Shown here: positions 37,101 through 46,500 of the stretch, one piece after another
Numbering within the stretch: position 1 is the stretch's first letter
How the letters are laid out: each line of letters begins with the position of its first letter
DNA from: Lewinellaceae bacterium
Lineage (GTDB): Bacteria; Bacteroidota; Bacteroidia; Chitinophagales; Saprospiraceae
NCBI GenBank assembly: GCA_020636375.1
Contig: JACJXZ010000014.1
Span: 186,001 to 250,000 of the forward strand
Length of the DNA stretch: 64,000 nucleotides
Reading direction: 5' to 3'
The notes under the pieces: generated by a model
What the model saw: only the letters and a program-made list of their open reading frames with translations
The model's database searches: none
What the model was told of the DNA's origin: nothing
Translations under genes and position numbers: made by a program

Positions 37101-37890
37101 GCCCGGCAACTGGATCAGCGCCGCCGGGCGCGAACTCTGGTCGACCGAAGCCTGGTACACGATGAACAATATCCCTGAAGGGCTGCCCGGCCTGGTTGCC
37201 GTTCCCCCGGCACCCCTTCCTCCCAATACCCTCTCCGGGGCCGAGAAAGCTGCCGGCTGGCGATTGCTCTTCGACGGCAAAACGACGGCTGGCTGGCACG
37301 GCTGGAAAAAGAAAACTGCGGGCGCCAGCTGGATCATCGAAGACGGCGCCCTGAAGCTGAACGCCGTCCGCCAGCCGGATGGCAGCCTGCGGCCGGAAGA
37401 CGGCGGCGACCTGCTCACGGACGAGGAATTCGACAATTACGAACTGCGGCTGGAGTGGAAGATCAGCCCCTGCGGCAACAGCGGGATAATGTTCAACGTC
37501 GTAGAAGCGGAGCAGTATGATTACCCCTGGCAGACCGGCCCGGAGATGCAGATCCTGGACAATGTCTGCCACCCCGACGCCGCTTTTGAGACGCACCGCG
37601 CCGGCTGCCTGTTTGATATGGTTCCGGTAAAATACGAGACCGTAAAACCGGCGGGCGCCTGGAATCAGGTGCGCATCATCATCCGGGACGGGAAGAGCCA
37701 GTTCTGGCTCAACGGCCGCCGGGTGGTGGATTTTGACATGTTCGGCAACGACTGGCAGCGTTTGATCCGGAACAGCAAGTTCAAAGATATGCCTGATTTT
37801 GGCAAAGCCCGCAAGGGGCGCATCTGCCTGCAGGACCACACCGACGCGGTGGTGTCGTTCCGGAACATTAAGATCAGGGAGTTGGAGTGA
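34108..37890 (+). CDS. Giant heme c / PA14 / beta-propeller / DUF1080 lipoprotein
   Basis: The 1260-residue protein has an N-terminal extension, then a hydrophobic segment ending FLLASC, a lipobox at about residue 52, preceded by no closer ATG. In order: a DUF-type N-terminal domain to about 280; a single heme c site CKTCH (302-306) in a cytochrome-like domain to about 375; a PA14 carbohydrate-binding domain (about 407-551); a six-blade glucose-dehydrogenase-like propeller (about 571-914); an Ig-like strand region; and a C-terminal 3-keto-disaccharide hydrolase domain (DUF1080, about 1046-1260). The DUF1080 domain is known to cleave 3-keto-glycosides. The protein may bind, oxidise and hydrolyse a sugar on the cell surface, passing electrons to heme c. 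An MFS transporter follows at 123 bp. Confidence 0.82.
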   Translation: MKFLIANLGITAGLPGKKRHASLRPQNVQDALGFKTGILIPSVLTLVFLLASCGQDKPGLPARGNDPWAFRSVLDGRPRILTLALADRFWAAYSAQDGAIYKVWRGDVNFDGAVYTTVHGPQPSSLGDAFFVNEAASPWTARLGGQSHQPAVRYRGHRFREGQAYINYTLHLENGATVHISERPEYLERAEGKQQGFERTFFVEGLPAGAELFFDFNLSSLPSAHTLETDGELDILETTPARGKGLNAVNLKGRLKLNNPGTTRLAAYFTKYPMVHNPNRVEGSEEEDALPRGARLIARSDCKTCHNTYLSTIGPAYADVAKRYPNTPDNVAMLVAKVQNGGAGVWGEADMTPHPDLDEMDVRAMVEYIMGLDAEEEAMEARPVAVSLAGLDFADAAEGVRQEDLLPGLLLRIYQSGRELSRLADLNFSGPPLYEGIAGQVYIENSEFQGLEANFGMRYNGYIAIPKDNNYVFRLRSDDGSRLLIGGQEVVNYDGLHGADKMDGEVALRKGLHAFQLDYFQGGGGKFIALEWSSYDNPAFALVPPGQFFRAPADQPAPDARTPPMAQRVRIPGDRYPVAGVHPGYTLSPARPADFMPKVGGMDFLSDGRLVVSTWDAEGAVYIVDGVKTGDPARMSYKKIASGLAEPLGLKVVEDTIYVLQKQELTQLIDHDGDELIDEYYTVSNDWKVSGNFHEFAFGLAYKEGFFYAALAIAILPGGASANPQIPDRGKAVRISRRDGALEFVAQGLRTPNGVGFGIDGELFIADNQGDWLPSCKILHVTPGDFFGSRAVDSAQVARLPVKPPVVWLPQDEIGNSPTTPAALMDGPYRGQMIHGEVTHGGVKRVFVEKVKGEYQGCVFRFIQGLEAGVNRLAWGPDSALYIGGIGSTGNWQHTGHNWYGLQRLKYNGQSVFEMLAVRAKSNGLEITFTEPLEPGAGWDPAAYTVQQWWYLPTSAYGGPKKDLQTLAVRSASVSEDRRRVFLELPGMQAGHVLYLRLPGNWISAAGRELWSTEAWYTMNNIPEGLPGLVAVPPAPLPPNTLSGAEKAAGWRLLFDGKTTAGWHGWKKKTAGASWIIEDGALKLNAVRQPDGSLRPEDGGDLLTDEEFDNYELRLEWKISPCGNSGIMFNVVEAEQYDYPWQTGPEMQILDNVCHPDAAFETHRAGCLFDMVPVKYETVKPAGAWNQVRIIIRDGKSQFWLNGRRVVDFDMFGNDWQRLIRNSKFKDMPDFGKARKGRICLQDHTDAVVSFRNIKIRELE

Positions 37891-38013
37891 TTTTGTATCT
37901 TTCGGGCATACGTATTTTCGTGTCTTGGTGGCAAAAAAAGCACCACGTACAGCAGAATCAACCAACAACAATGAGCGAACAACAAAACTTGACCAACACA
38001 TAAAACAACCAAG

Positions 38014-39303
38014 ATGGAACACATCAACCGAGACCGCCTCTTCCTCGCCAGCTGTGTAGCGCTGACCGTTACGTCTATGACCTTTGCCATCCGGGCAGGC
38101 ATGCTGGAGCCTCTGGGCATACAATTCGGACTGAACAACCAGCAGCTGGGCTGGATTGCCGGCACCGCGTTCTGGGGGTTCCCGCTGGCCGTGATCATCG
38201 GGGGCATGCTGGTTGATGTTATCGGCATGGGGCGGCTGATGTGGCTGGCCTTTTTCTGCCACGTGGCCGGCATCCTGCTGACCATCTTTGCCGGCGGCTT
38301 CTGGACGCTGTACTTTTCCACCCTGCTCATCGGCATTGCCAACGGCACGGTGGAGGCGGCCTGCAACCCGCTGATCGCCACCATGTATCCGGAGAACAAG
38401 ACCACGAAGCTCAACCACTTTCACATTTGGTTTCCGGGCGGGCTGGTCATCGGCGGCCTGGTCGTTTATTTTATGAATCAGGTCGGCTGGAACTGGCAGG
38501 CACAGATGGCGACCATGCTGTTGCCGGCCCTGGCTTACGCCTACCTGTTCATCGGGCAGAAATTTCCGGTTACCGAGCGGGTGGCCGAAGGCGTCAGCAC
38601 GGCCGATATGTACCGCGCCATTTTCTCGCCCCTGTTCCTCTTCATGATCGTTTGCATGTTCGGCACGGCCATCACCGAGCTGGGAACGAACCAGTGGATC
38701 GCGGTGCTGCTCGACAATGTTTCGGATAATGCTATCCTGCTGCTGGTCTTCATCAGCGGCATCATGGCTTTCGGACGGTCGATGGCCGGGCCGGTGGTAC
38801 ACCGCATGTCTCCTCCGGGCGTACTGCTCATTTCGGCTGTACTTGCCGGGCTGGGGCTCTTTGCGCTCAGCGCCGCCAGCGGAGCAGCGGCCAGTTTTGC
38901 TGCTGCCGGCCTGTTTGCCGTCGGGGTGACTTATTTCTGGCCCACCATGCTGGGTTTTGTCTCCGAGTACCTTCCCCGTTCCGGCGCAGTCGGCCTGGCG
39001 GTCATGGGGGCTGCCGGCATGTTCGCCACTTCCCTCTTCCTGCCGGTCATCGGCGAAGTGTATGACGCCGCCCTGGTAGCCGCCTTGCCGGAAGGGGCCG
39101 ACGTGGCGGTTTACAAAGCGGCCGAAGCCGGGACAACAGAAGCCGCGGCCTACGCCGGCGCTCAGGTACAGGCCGGGCCGGCCATCCTGCGCCGCATGGC
39201 CATCATCCCCGTTTTCCTGACGCTGGCCTTTGGCGGCCTGTTCTTATACCGCCACAAACTGGAAGAACGGCGCCGGGAGGTAATGCGTAAGGCGACGGCC
39301 TAG
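38014..39303 (+). CDS. MFS transporter, likely sugar or sugar-derivative importer
   Basis: The 429-residue protein has about twelve hydrophobic helices and no signal peptide. A loop GGMLVDVIGMGRLM after helix 2 corresponds to the MFS loop 2-3 signature, and a long inserted segment (about 350-385, Ala/Glu-rich) precedes the last helix. It belongs to the FucP/nucleoside-symporter-like branch by general appearance. Its place just downstream of the DUF1080 lipoprotein suggests uptake of that enzyme's product. A repeat of GTGCTTTCGGCAC type begins right at its stop. Confidence 0.8.
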   Translation: MEHINRDRLFLASCVALTVTSMTFAIRAGMLEPLGIQFGLNNQQLGWIAGTAFWGFPLAVIIGGMLVDVIGMGRLMWLAFFCHVAGILLTIFAGGFWTLYFSTLLIGIANGTVEAACNPLIATMYPENKTTKLNHFHIWFPGGLVIGGLVVYFMNQVGWNWQAQMATMLLPALAYAYLFIGQKFPVTERVAEGVSTADMYRAIFSPLFLFMIVCMFGTAITELGTNQWIAVLLDNVSDNAILLLVFISGIMAFGRSMAGPVVHRMSPPGVLLISAVLAGLGLFALSAASGAAASFAAAGLFAVGVTYFWPTMLGFVSEYLPRSGAVGLAVMGAAGMFATSLFLPVIGEVYDAALVAALPEGADVAVYKAAEAGTTEAAAYAGAQVQAGPAILRRMAIIPVFLTLAFGGLFLYRHKLEERRREVMRKATA

Positions 39304-39470
39304 TGCTTTCGGCACTAAATAAAGGGGCAATAAACTTGCTCTTTTCCACCGCGCCAAACGTAGGCATAGCCCAGCTACGGCGAGGCTTGGTAACGCCGCC
39401 AGCGCGCAAAAGAACGACTATAGATGGGTAAGTTATTGTTGCGCGATCCCTTAGTATCCCGTGGATGGCT
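39301..39470. repeat. Degenerate palindromic element
   Basis: TAGTGCTTTCGGCACTAAATAA, broken into two inverted halves, opens the region. GGGCAATAAACTTGCTC (39327-39343) is opposed by GATGGGTAAGTTATTGTTGC (about 39424-39443). The inside wording (GCGCCAAACG...GGCATAGCCCAGCTACG) resembles the element at 47838-47994. Probably an old copy of that family. Confidence 0.5.
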
Positions 39471-39509
39471 TGCTGTATCAGCCTGTCCATCACTACTGGG
39501 ATGCCTAGG

Positions 39510-39693
39510 AGCCTGTCGGAGAAGCACTTGACGGGCTGCGACCGGCAAATATTGTTCTGCACTTCGTTGCTCCCCGACCCTTCGGGTGCGGGGCAGGTTG
39601 TCAGTCGCGTAGCGCCACTATGCTCCTTCATCGCGCCTCGTTCAGAACAATATTTGCTCGTTCTCGCCTCACCAACACTTCTCCGACAGGCTC
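39510..39693. mobile_element. MITE family 3 (CTAG target duplication)
   Basis: A 184-bp element with ends GAGCCTGTCGGAGAAG and its exact complement, flanked by CTAG on both sides (39506-39509 and 39694-39697). Inner arms GCAAATATTGTTCTG / CAGAACAATATTTGC are also inverted. A 4-bp YTAR duplication is typical of IS5-like transposition. No coding content. Confidence 0.82.
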
Positions 39694-39806
39694 CTAGGGG
39701 AGTTGTTGTGAAGTAGGCCCTTTAGTGCCTGTGACACTTAGTGCCGCAGGTTATAAACTTATAAAATCAGTTGACCTAACTAACCGCTGGGCTTTGCTTG
39801 TGTTTT

Positions 39807-39897
39807 AACCGCAGGAGCGCAGAGTGCCGCAGAGGAAAGAATAAAGTATGCCGGCCAAGCTCCTCTTCTCTGCGCTCCCCTGCGTCCCCTGCGGTTA
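39807..39897. repeat. TAACCGCAGG...CCTGCGGTTA palindromic repeat
   Basis: The ends TAACCGCAGG and CCTGCGGTTA are inverted, with inner GCGCAGAG / CTCTGCGC arms. It is the type of 'GCAGAG' palindromic repeat seen scattered in many bacterial genomes. The rest of 39700-40296 contains no supported gene. Confidence 0.65.
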
Positions 39898-40296
39898 GTA
39901 AAATAGCCGGGCGATGGGCATAAAATTTCTGCCTGCGGCACTACGGCAGGTTGTAGCATCTCTGATAAACCCGCATTCCATCCAGGTCCAAGATCAAAAC
40001 CGGCAGGCCACGACGTTTCCCCAGTGGGTTTTGATGGCAACTTCCAAAAAAAAACCAACAGGATTTGCGCCAACCGGCCAACCATAACACATTGGGCAAA
40101 ACCTTCGCAACCCCATCAACTTTACCCCTTCTATCACCCGTCCCCAAATAGTTCTCCGGGCAAAATACTATTGTTTTAATAAAATTCTTCTTATTATTAC
40201 GCCTTCATTGAGCAGCAACTATGAGAACATCTCAGAAACTGATCCTTTGGCCAACTGCTCATGCAATTGGCCGAAGATGAAATTTTAGCCAACCCT

Positions 40297-41448
40297 ATGA
40301 ATCGAAAAATCCGGATGGGAATGGCCGGCGGAGGCATTGGCGCCTTTATCGGGGCCGTTCACCGAATGGCAGCAGCATTGGATGGAGAAATAGAGCTGGT
40401 TTGCGGCGCCTTCAGCAGCGACCCTCAGAAGTCCAAAGCTTCAGGCGAAGCCCTTTACCTCCCATCCGGCCGGGTTTATGGCAACTACGAGGAAATGATC
40501 CTCGCCGAAAAGCAACTGCCGGAAGGAGAAAGAATGGATTTCCTCTCCATCGTCACCCCCAACCACGTCCACTTCGGCCCGGCCAAAATGGCCCTGGAAA
40601 ACGGTTTCCCCGTCGTTTGCGACAAACCCCTCTGCTTCGACATGAAAGAAGCCCTGGAGCTGGAAAAACTGGTAGAAAAGACCGGCCTGCTCTTCGCGCT
40701 GACCCATAACTACACCGGCTACCCCATGGTCAAACAGGCGCGCGTTATGGTGCAGCGCGGAGACTTTGGGGAAATCAGAAAAGTGGTGGTGGAATACCCC
40801 CAGGGCTGGCTGGCCACCAAACTCGAAGATACCGACCAGAAACAAGCCTCCTGGCGCACCGACCCGACACGCTCGGGCATCGCCGGCGCCATGGGCGATA
40901 TAGGTACGCACGCTGAAAACCTCGCCGAATACATCACCGGGCTCCGGATCACCGAATTGTGCGCCGACCTGAGCACTTTTGTGGACGGGCGGCTGCTGGA
41001 CGACGATGGCAATATCCTCCTCCGTTTCGACAACGGCGCCAAAGGCATCCTGCACGCCAGCCAGATTTCCGCCGGGGAAGAAAACGACCTCAACATCCGC
41101 GTCTACGGAGAAAAGGGCGGCCTGCAATGGCGGCAGATGGAACCCAACAGCCTGATCATCAAATGGCTCGACCAGCCAATGCAGGTGCTGCGCACCGGAG
41201 TGGGCGATCTTCATCCCGCAGCCCAGGCCCACACCCGCATACCGGCGGGCCACCCCGAAGGATACCTCGAAGCCTTCGCCAATATATATCGCAATTTCGC
41301 GCACTGCCTGCGGGCCCGCCTGCAGGGCAAAGCGCCGGACCCGCTCTACCAGGACTTCCCGACGGTAAGCGACGGCGTCCGGGGTATGCAGTTCATTCAA
41401 AAAGTGGTGGAATCCTCGAAAAGCAACCAGAAATGGGTGGCTTTCTGA
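40297..41448 (+). CDS. Gfo/Idh/MocA family oxidoreductase
   Basis: Starting at the ATG at 40297 (an ATG at 40261 would add 12 unconserved residues) the enzyme has 383 residues. The N-terminal Rossmann fold has the GMAGGGIGAFIG dinucleotide-binding loop; VCDKPLCFD at about 105-113 is the family's EKP-type motif with the catalytic Lys, and a GDIGTHAENLAEY motif around 200 supplies the usual His. It should oxidise or reduce a sugar or inositol carbon with NAD(P). It lies 1 kb from the transporter but on the same strand, and with the DUF1080 protein and TIM-barrel gene fits a keto-glycoside route. Confidence 0.88.
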   Translation: MNRKIRMGMAGGGIGAFIGAVHRMAAALDGEIELVCGAFSSDPQKSKASGEALYLPSGRVYGNYEEMILAEKQLPEGERMDFLSIVTPNHVHFGPAKMALENGFPVVCDKPLCFDMKEALELEKLVEKTGLLFALTHNYTGYPMVKQARVMVQRGDFGEIRKVVVEYPQGWLATKLEDTDQKQASWRTDPTRSGIAGAMGDIGTHAENLAEYITGLRITELCADLSTFVDGRLLDDDGNILLRFDNGAKGILHASQISAGEENDLNIRVYGEKGGLQWRQMEPNSLIIKWLDQPMQVLRTGVGDLHPAAQAHTRIPAGHPEGYLEAFANIYRNFAHCLRARLQGKAPDPLYQDFPTVSDGVRGMQFIQKVVESSKSNQKWVAF

Positions 41449-41545
41449 AATGGGTTCGTGGTTCCACAGTTCCACTGTCGCATGGTTGCATGGCCTGATC
41501 GCCCCATAACCCCGCGAAACAGCAACTAACCAAAAACCTAATTAT

Positions 41546-43315
41546 ATGAAAAATATCTACGCTATTATCTCCTTTCTTCTCCTGGCAGCCTGGAACCTTT
41601 CCGCCCAGCCTACCTGCGACAACCCCGAACTCGTGCTGGAAGACGATATCGAAAACTACGCCTCCGGCGACGTAACCCTGCAATCCCCCAACTGGGAAGT
41701 ATGGCCCGGCGGGGACGCCACCGGCGGCATCGTGACTGACGAGCTGGCCAATTCCGGCACGAATGCCATCAAGATCGACGGCGCCGTCAGCACGACGGAT
41801 GCGCTTTTCCTGCTGGGCGACCAGACCTCCGGCCATTATATCCTCCGCTGGGAAATGTACGTGCCTGACAGCACAAAAGCTTACTTCAGCCTGCTGCACG
41901 AATTTCCCACCGAAAGCTCCGTTTCCTGGGGCTTCGAGGCCTACCTCACCGGAGAAGGCGCCGGCCGCCTGGAGTTGTACGACGGCTCGGATGACGTCGC
42001 TTTCGCCTATCCCACCAACGTCTGGTTCACCGTCCGCCTGCTGCTCGACCTCGACAACGACGAGGCCCGCCTGCTGGTGGGCGAACGCACCGTCGACGCC
42101 TGGCAGTTCAGCACCGGCTCCACCCAACTCCTGCAGATGAACTCCATCGAATTCTGGGTCGAAGACGAATCCTACCTTTTTTATATTGACGACCTGAACC
42201 TCTCCGAAATCCCGGCAGCGGAAGAAGGGCAATACTGCTATACTGCCGTCGAAATCACTACGCCCGACTTCTACCAGGTGCCTGAGCTAAGCTGCTTTGG
42301 CGCCGGCTATGACCTGACCGGCAACGCCGGCGCTTTCGCCGGATACTGGTTCTCCTACACCCCGCCGGAAGACGGCATCCTCAGCATCGCTTCCTGCGGC
42401 GGCCAGGTGGACACCCGCGGCTGGATCTTCTCCGGCGAATGCCACGACCTGAAAACCGTGGGCGTCAATGACGACCGTTGCGATACAGGGCTGGGCGACG
42501 ACTACGCCTCCTACCGGGAAGCGGTCGTCACCGGCGGCACCACTTACTATATCTTATGGGACGATGTATGGGAGGCCGACGCCACCGCCTTTGAGCTGGC
42601 CTTCCAGCCCGGCGCCGAACCCGAACCCGGCAAATTCTGCCAGTCGGCCACCGCCATTACCCCGGGGTCGTACGAAGTGTTGGAAATGACCGGAGAGGCC
42701 GCCGTCGGCGGGCCCAATATCAACAATACGGCTTCCTCCATCACCAGCTACGCCCAGTCGGAATGGTTTGCCTTTACCCCGGAGACCGACGGCTTCATGA
42801 CCATCTCTGCCTGCGAGCTTTCCGCCTCCGACACCCACGTCTTTGTCTACAGCGGCGATTGCTCCAGCTTCGAAGGGCTGACCCTGGAAGGGCAGGACCG
42901 CAGCAGCTGCCCGCAAAACGATGGCTCCCTGCTTGACAGCCTGTTCGTCACCGCCGGCACGACCTACTACATCGAATGGGTCGACCGCTGGACCGGCGGC
43001 GCCGAACTCTTCGGCTGGGACCTCATCTTCGAGGAGTTCACCGACGTGTCCGAAGCCCAACTGGACGCCGGCCTGCAGGTGTTCCCCAACCCCGCCGGCG
43101 AACAACTCTACGTCCGCTACGAATTCGGCGAAACCGTAGATGACATAAACGTTCAGCTGATGGACGCCCTGGGCCGCAGCCTGCGCCATGCCCGGCTTAA
43201 CGCCGCACAGGCGGGTACCCTGGAGATGAACCTCGCCAATATCCCCGCCGGACTGTATATGCTGCGCGTATCGGCGGACGGAGCAATGGTGACGCGGCCG
43301 GTGGTCGTGCGGTGA
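41546..43315 (+). CDS. T9SS-secreted adhesin-like protein
   Basis: The 589-residue protein has a signal peptide (to about residue 20), a concanavalin-like domain (about 25-220; GHYILRWEMYVPD, GRLELYDGS, VDAWQFSTG), two consecutive beta-rich modules of about 125 residues each (about 230-355 and 362-495) with CxG and TTYYI-W-D/W repeats, and a T9SS sorting domain from about 510 (LQVFPNPAGEQL...IPAGLYML). All this matches the last ~560 residues of the next gene's product. It is probably surface-attached. No catalytic motif was seen. Confidence 0.85.
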   Translation: MKNIYAIISFLLLAAWNLSAQPTCDNPELVLEDDIENYASGDVTLQSPNWEVWPGGDATGGIVTDELANSGTNAIKIDGAVSTTDALFLLGDQTSGHYILRWEMYVPDSTKAYFSLLHEFPTESSVSWGFEAYLTGEGAGRLELYDGSDDVAFAYPTNVWFTVRLLLDLDNDEARLLVGERTVDAWQFSTGSTQLLQMNSIEFWVEDESYLFYIDDLNLSEIPAAEEGQYCYTAVEITTPDFYQVPELSCFGAGYDLTGNAGAFAGYWFSYTPPEDGILSIASCGGQVDTRGWIFSGECHDLKTVGVNDDRCDTGLGDDYASYREAVVTGGTTYYILWDDVWEADATAFELAFQPGAEPEPGKFCQSATAITPGSYEVLEMTGEAAVGGPNINNTASSITSYAQSEWFAFTPETDGFMTISACELSASDTHVFVYSGDCSSFEGLTLEGQDRSSCPQNDGSLLDSLFVTAGTTYYIEWVDRWTGGAELFGWDLIFEEFTDVSEAQLDAGLQVFPNPAGEQLYVRYEFGETVDDINVQLMDALGRSLRHARLNAAQAGTLEMNLANIPAGLYMLRVSADGAMVTRPVVVR

Positions 43316-43376
43316 GGGAGATGGGAGATGGGGAGAGGGGAGATGGGGAGATGGGGGAGATGGGGGAGATGGGGAG
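43316..43376. repeat. GGGAGAT simple tandem repeat
   Basis: About eight imperfect GGGAGATGG units directly after the stop of the T9SS gene. It is a purine-only strand and could vary in length by slippage. Confidence 0.8.
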
Positions 43377-43556
43377 AGCCAGCAAACAACAAACCGCCGC
43401 TATACGAAAACCCGCTCAATTTGTTTCGCAAAAAAAAACTTTTAACGGCCATGCAGCTGACCAAACCCCCAAAATAAACCAGATGGAGTATTGAAATTGA
43501 ACAATTTTCTTTAAATTTTCGCACATAAATTTTCATTAAACCTAAATGCGTTTAGT

Positions 43557-46500
43557 ATGAAAAAAGACTACTTGTCTCGGTTGAACTTCAACCATTTCCT
43601 AACCAATTTATCGGCCACGCTCGTAGCGATTTGCATGACCGCCTTTGTCGCTCAGGCGCAGGTGGATGCTACGGTAGTGGTCAATGCCCCGGCGAACGTG
43701 GCAGGCAGCTACGACGCGAAGCAGTCCGTTTTCGGCCCGGGCATCACCGATCCCGTCACCGGCCCGGTAGCGCTGGGGATTGACACTTCCGGCACCGCTC
43801 CATTGGGCTGTGGCGGCGTGACCGTCGACCTCACCGGTTCTATTGCCCTGATCGACAGAGGGGTCTGCGGCTTCGTTGAAAAGGTCGTCAGCGCCCAGAC
43901 TGCCGGCGCCATAGGCGTCGTTATCTGTAATAACCGTACCGACGTTCCTACCCAGGCAATCCCTATGGGCGGCGATGACATGGGCGCCGTGACTATCCCT
44001 GCTGTCATGCTTCCCTATGCCTCCTGCCAGGAGTTCCGCGCAGAGGTAGGCAACGGCCTGAACATTACTATTTCTCCGGACGGCCGGCCGGCGGAGCCGG
44101 GAGAAACCTGTGACGCCGCCATCGAGGTAGGTCCCGGCGTGCATACCGTCGACGCGATCGACTCCGGTTTCGGCGGCGCCTTTGCCAATGCCGGCAACGG
44201 TGCCTGGTATGCTTATACGCCGACTTCCAACACGCTGGTAACAGTTACCTCCTGCAACCTTACTACGGTGGACACCCGGGTGCTCATCATGTTCGGCGAA
44301 TGCGAAACGGCACCATCGGATGGTTTCCTCAACTTCAACGACGATTGCGGAGACACCAACTTCGCTTCCGAGGTTACCTTCCTGGCCGAAGCCGGCGTCC
44401 GCTACCTCATCCTGTGGGATGACCGCTGGAGCAATGAAGGCTTCGACTTCGAGATCGTCGAGAGCGACCTGCCCACCGTCAATGTCACCTTTACTGTCCT
44501 CATGGATAATGAAACGGTCAGTGGCGATGGCGTGAGTATGGTTTGGGGATTTTCTGACATTACGGACATCTCTGAGGCCTTTGTCACCACCCTGGCCGAC
44601 AACGGCGACGGCAGTTGGTCCGGCACCGTAGCCCTGACTTCGTTCGACACTATTGGCTACGCCTTTATGAACGGCGCGCTGGATCCGGCCAATATAGAGA
44701 CGGTATCCGACGACTGCGGCCTGCCCTCCGGCTTCGGTTTCAACATCCGCCCGCTGATCGTGGCTTCCGCCTCCGACTTTGCCCTGGACCCGGTATGTTT
44801 CGGTACCTGCCAGGATTTCTGCCCCAGCGACTTGATTTCCTGTACCGATGCTGACGTCATCTTCTGCGACGAGTTCGAAGGCGGCACCGGCAACTGGGTG
44901 CTGGAAGGTGCCTGGGGGTTGACTACGGCACAGTCCAACTCTCCGGATAACTCTCTGACCGACAGCCCGGGCGGCAACTACGCCGCCGACCAGAATATCT
45001 CCGCTACTATGGCTACCGGCGTGGACCTGAGCAGCTTCCTGGATGCTACGCTGGCCTTCCACGCCATCTATGACATCGAGGGCGGGAACTTTGACTACTG
45101 CTTCGTCGAAGTGTCTGCTAATGGCGGAACCTCCTGGATCGAGGTGGGCCGCTTCCTGGGCGAAGGCAACCTCGTGCCCTGGATACAGTATCAATACTCC
45201 CTGGGCGGCTTCGTCGGCAACAGCGACGTCCGTGTGCGCTTCCGCTTCTTCTCCGACGGAGGTTTTGAAGTCGACGGCATCTACATCGACGACGTGATCA
45301 TCACTGCCTCTACAGAAGACAACTCCGCTCCGCTCATCCTGCACACGCCGCCGGAATATTACGAAAGCCAGCTGGGCGACGTCACGCAAACAGCTGAGAT
45401 CGTGGACATCTCCGGCCTGGCCACTGCCGAGGTAGTCTATAGCGTCGACGGCGTCGACGCCGGTTCTGTCGCCGGAACAAACACAAGCGGCAATGAGTGG
45501 GAATTCGTCATCCCCGAGCAGGAACCCGGCGCGCAGGTCGACTACTACGTTCGCGCAGTAGATGCTTCTGCTAACGCTAACGAGGCCCTCTCGCCGACCT
45601 TCAGCTACATCGCCGGCAACCACATCTTTTATGACAACGGCGAGGTTGACTTCGTGAACGACCTCGGCCCGGAAGCTACGACGATGGAGCAGGCTGCCGC
45701 CGTGCGCGTAACGATCGACGGTTCGACAACTATCGCCTATGCGTTGATCCGCAACTATACGGACACGAACCGCCCGAACGACAGCATCGACGTCCACATC
45801 TGGGCACCCGGCCCCGACGGCCGCCCCGGCGCAGACCTGATCGAGCCGATCCGCGTATTCCCGGAAGCCAACCTGGTGGAGAACAGCCCGATGACGCGGG
45901 TGGACCTGCGGCCCTACGCCGCTGAACTGACTGGCCTGTACGGTGATGTGTTCGTCGGATTTTCTGCTCCAGAAGGCACAGTCTGGACGGTACAAACCAC
46001 TCCTGCCGTTGCCAACCGCACCTTCCAGCAGATCGGCGGCAACTGGAACCCGTACGCCAGCGACTACCACTTCCGCCTGGTCACCGGCCCGGTTGATGAA
46101 TTTACCTGTGAAGAGCCGGCTTTCGTCATTCAGGACGATATTGAAGGGCTTGCTCTGGGCGACGCTGCCGGCCAAACGGAATGGTGGGGCGCCTGGCCCG
46201 GTGGAGCTGCCGGCGGCGAAGTGACCACGGAGCAAGCGGAGAGCGGCTCGCAGTCAATTAAGTTGGTTGCAGACGCCAACCAGGATGCCCTGCTCAACTT
46301 CGGCGACATCACGAGCGGCCACTATATCATCCACTGGGATATGTACATCCCGGATGGCAGCACGGGCTACTTCAACGTGCAGCACCTGGCGCCGACCGCT
46401 ACTGCCGGTTTCTGGGCGATGGAATGCTTCTTCACTGCCGGAGGCGTAGGCCGCCTGGAACTTTACGATGGGTCGCCCAACCATGCTTTTGAATACCCGT

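Noticed and set aside
34813..38802. A very long open frame on the minus strand across the DUF1080 lipoprotein and MFS genes
   Set aside because: Low-complexity Gly/Ala/Val/His-rich translation with no motifs; it mirrors GC-rich codon use of two well-supported genes on the other strand.
43608..46235. Long minus-strand open frame opposite the large T9SS gene
   Set aside because: Antisense shadow; the plus strand has signal peptide, PA domain and T9SS tail.
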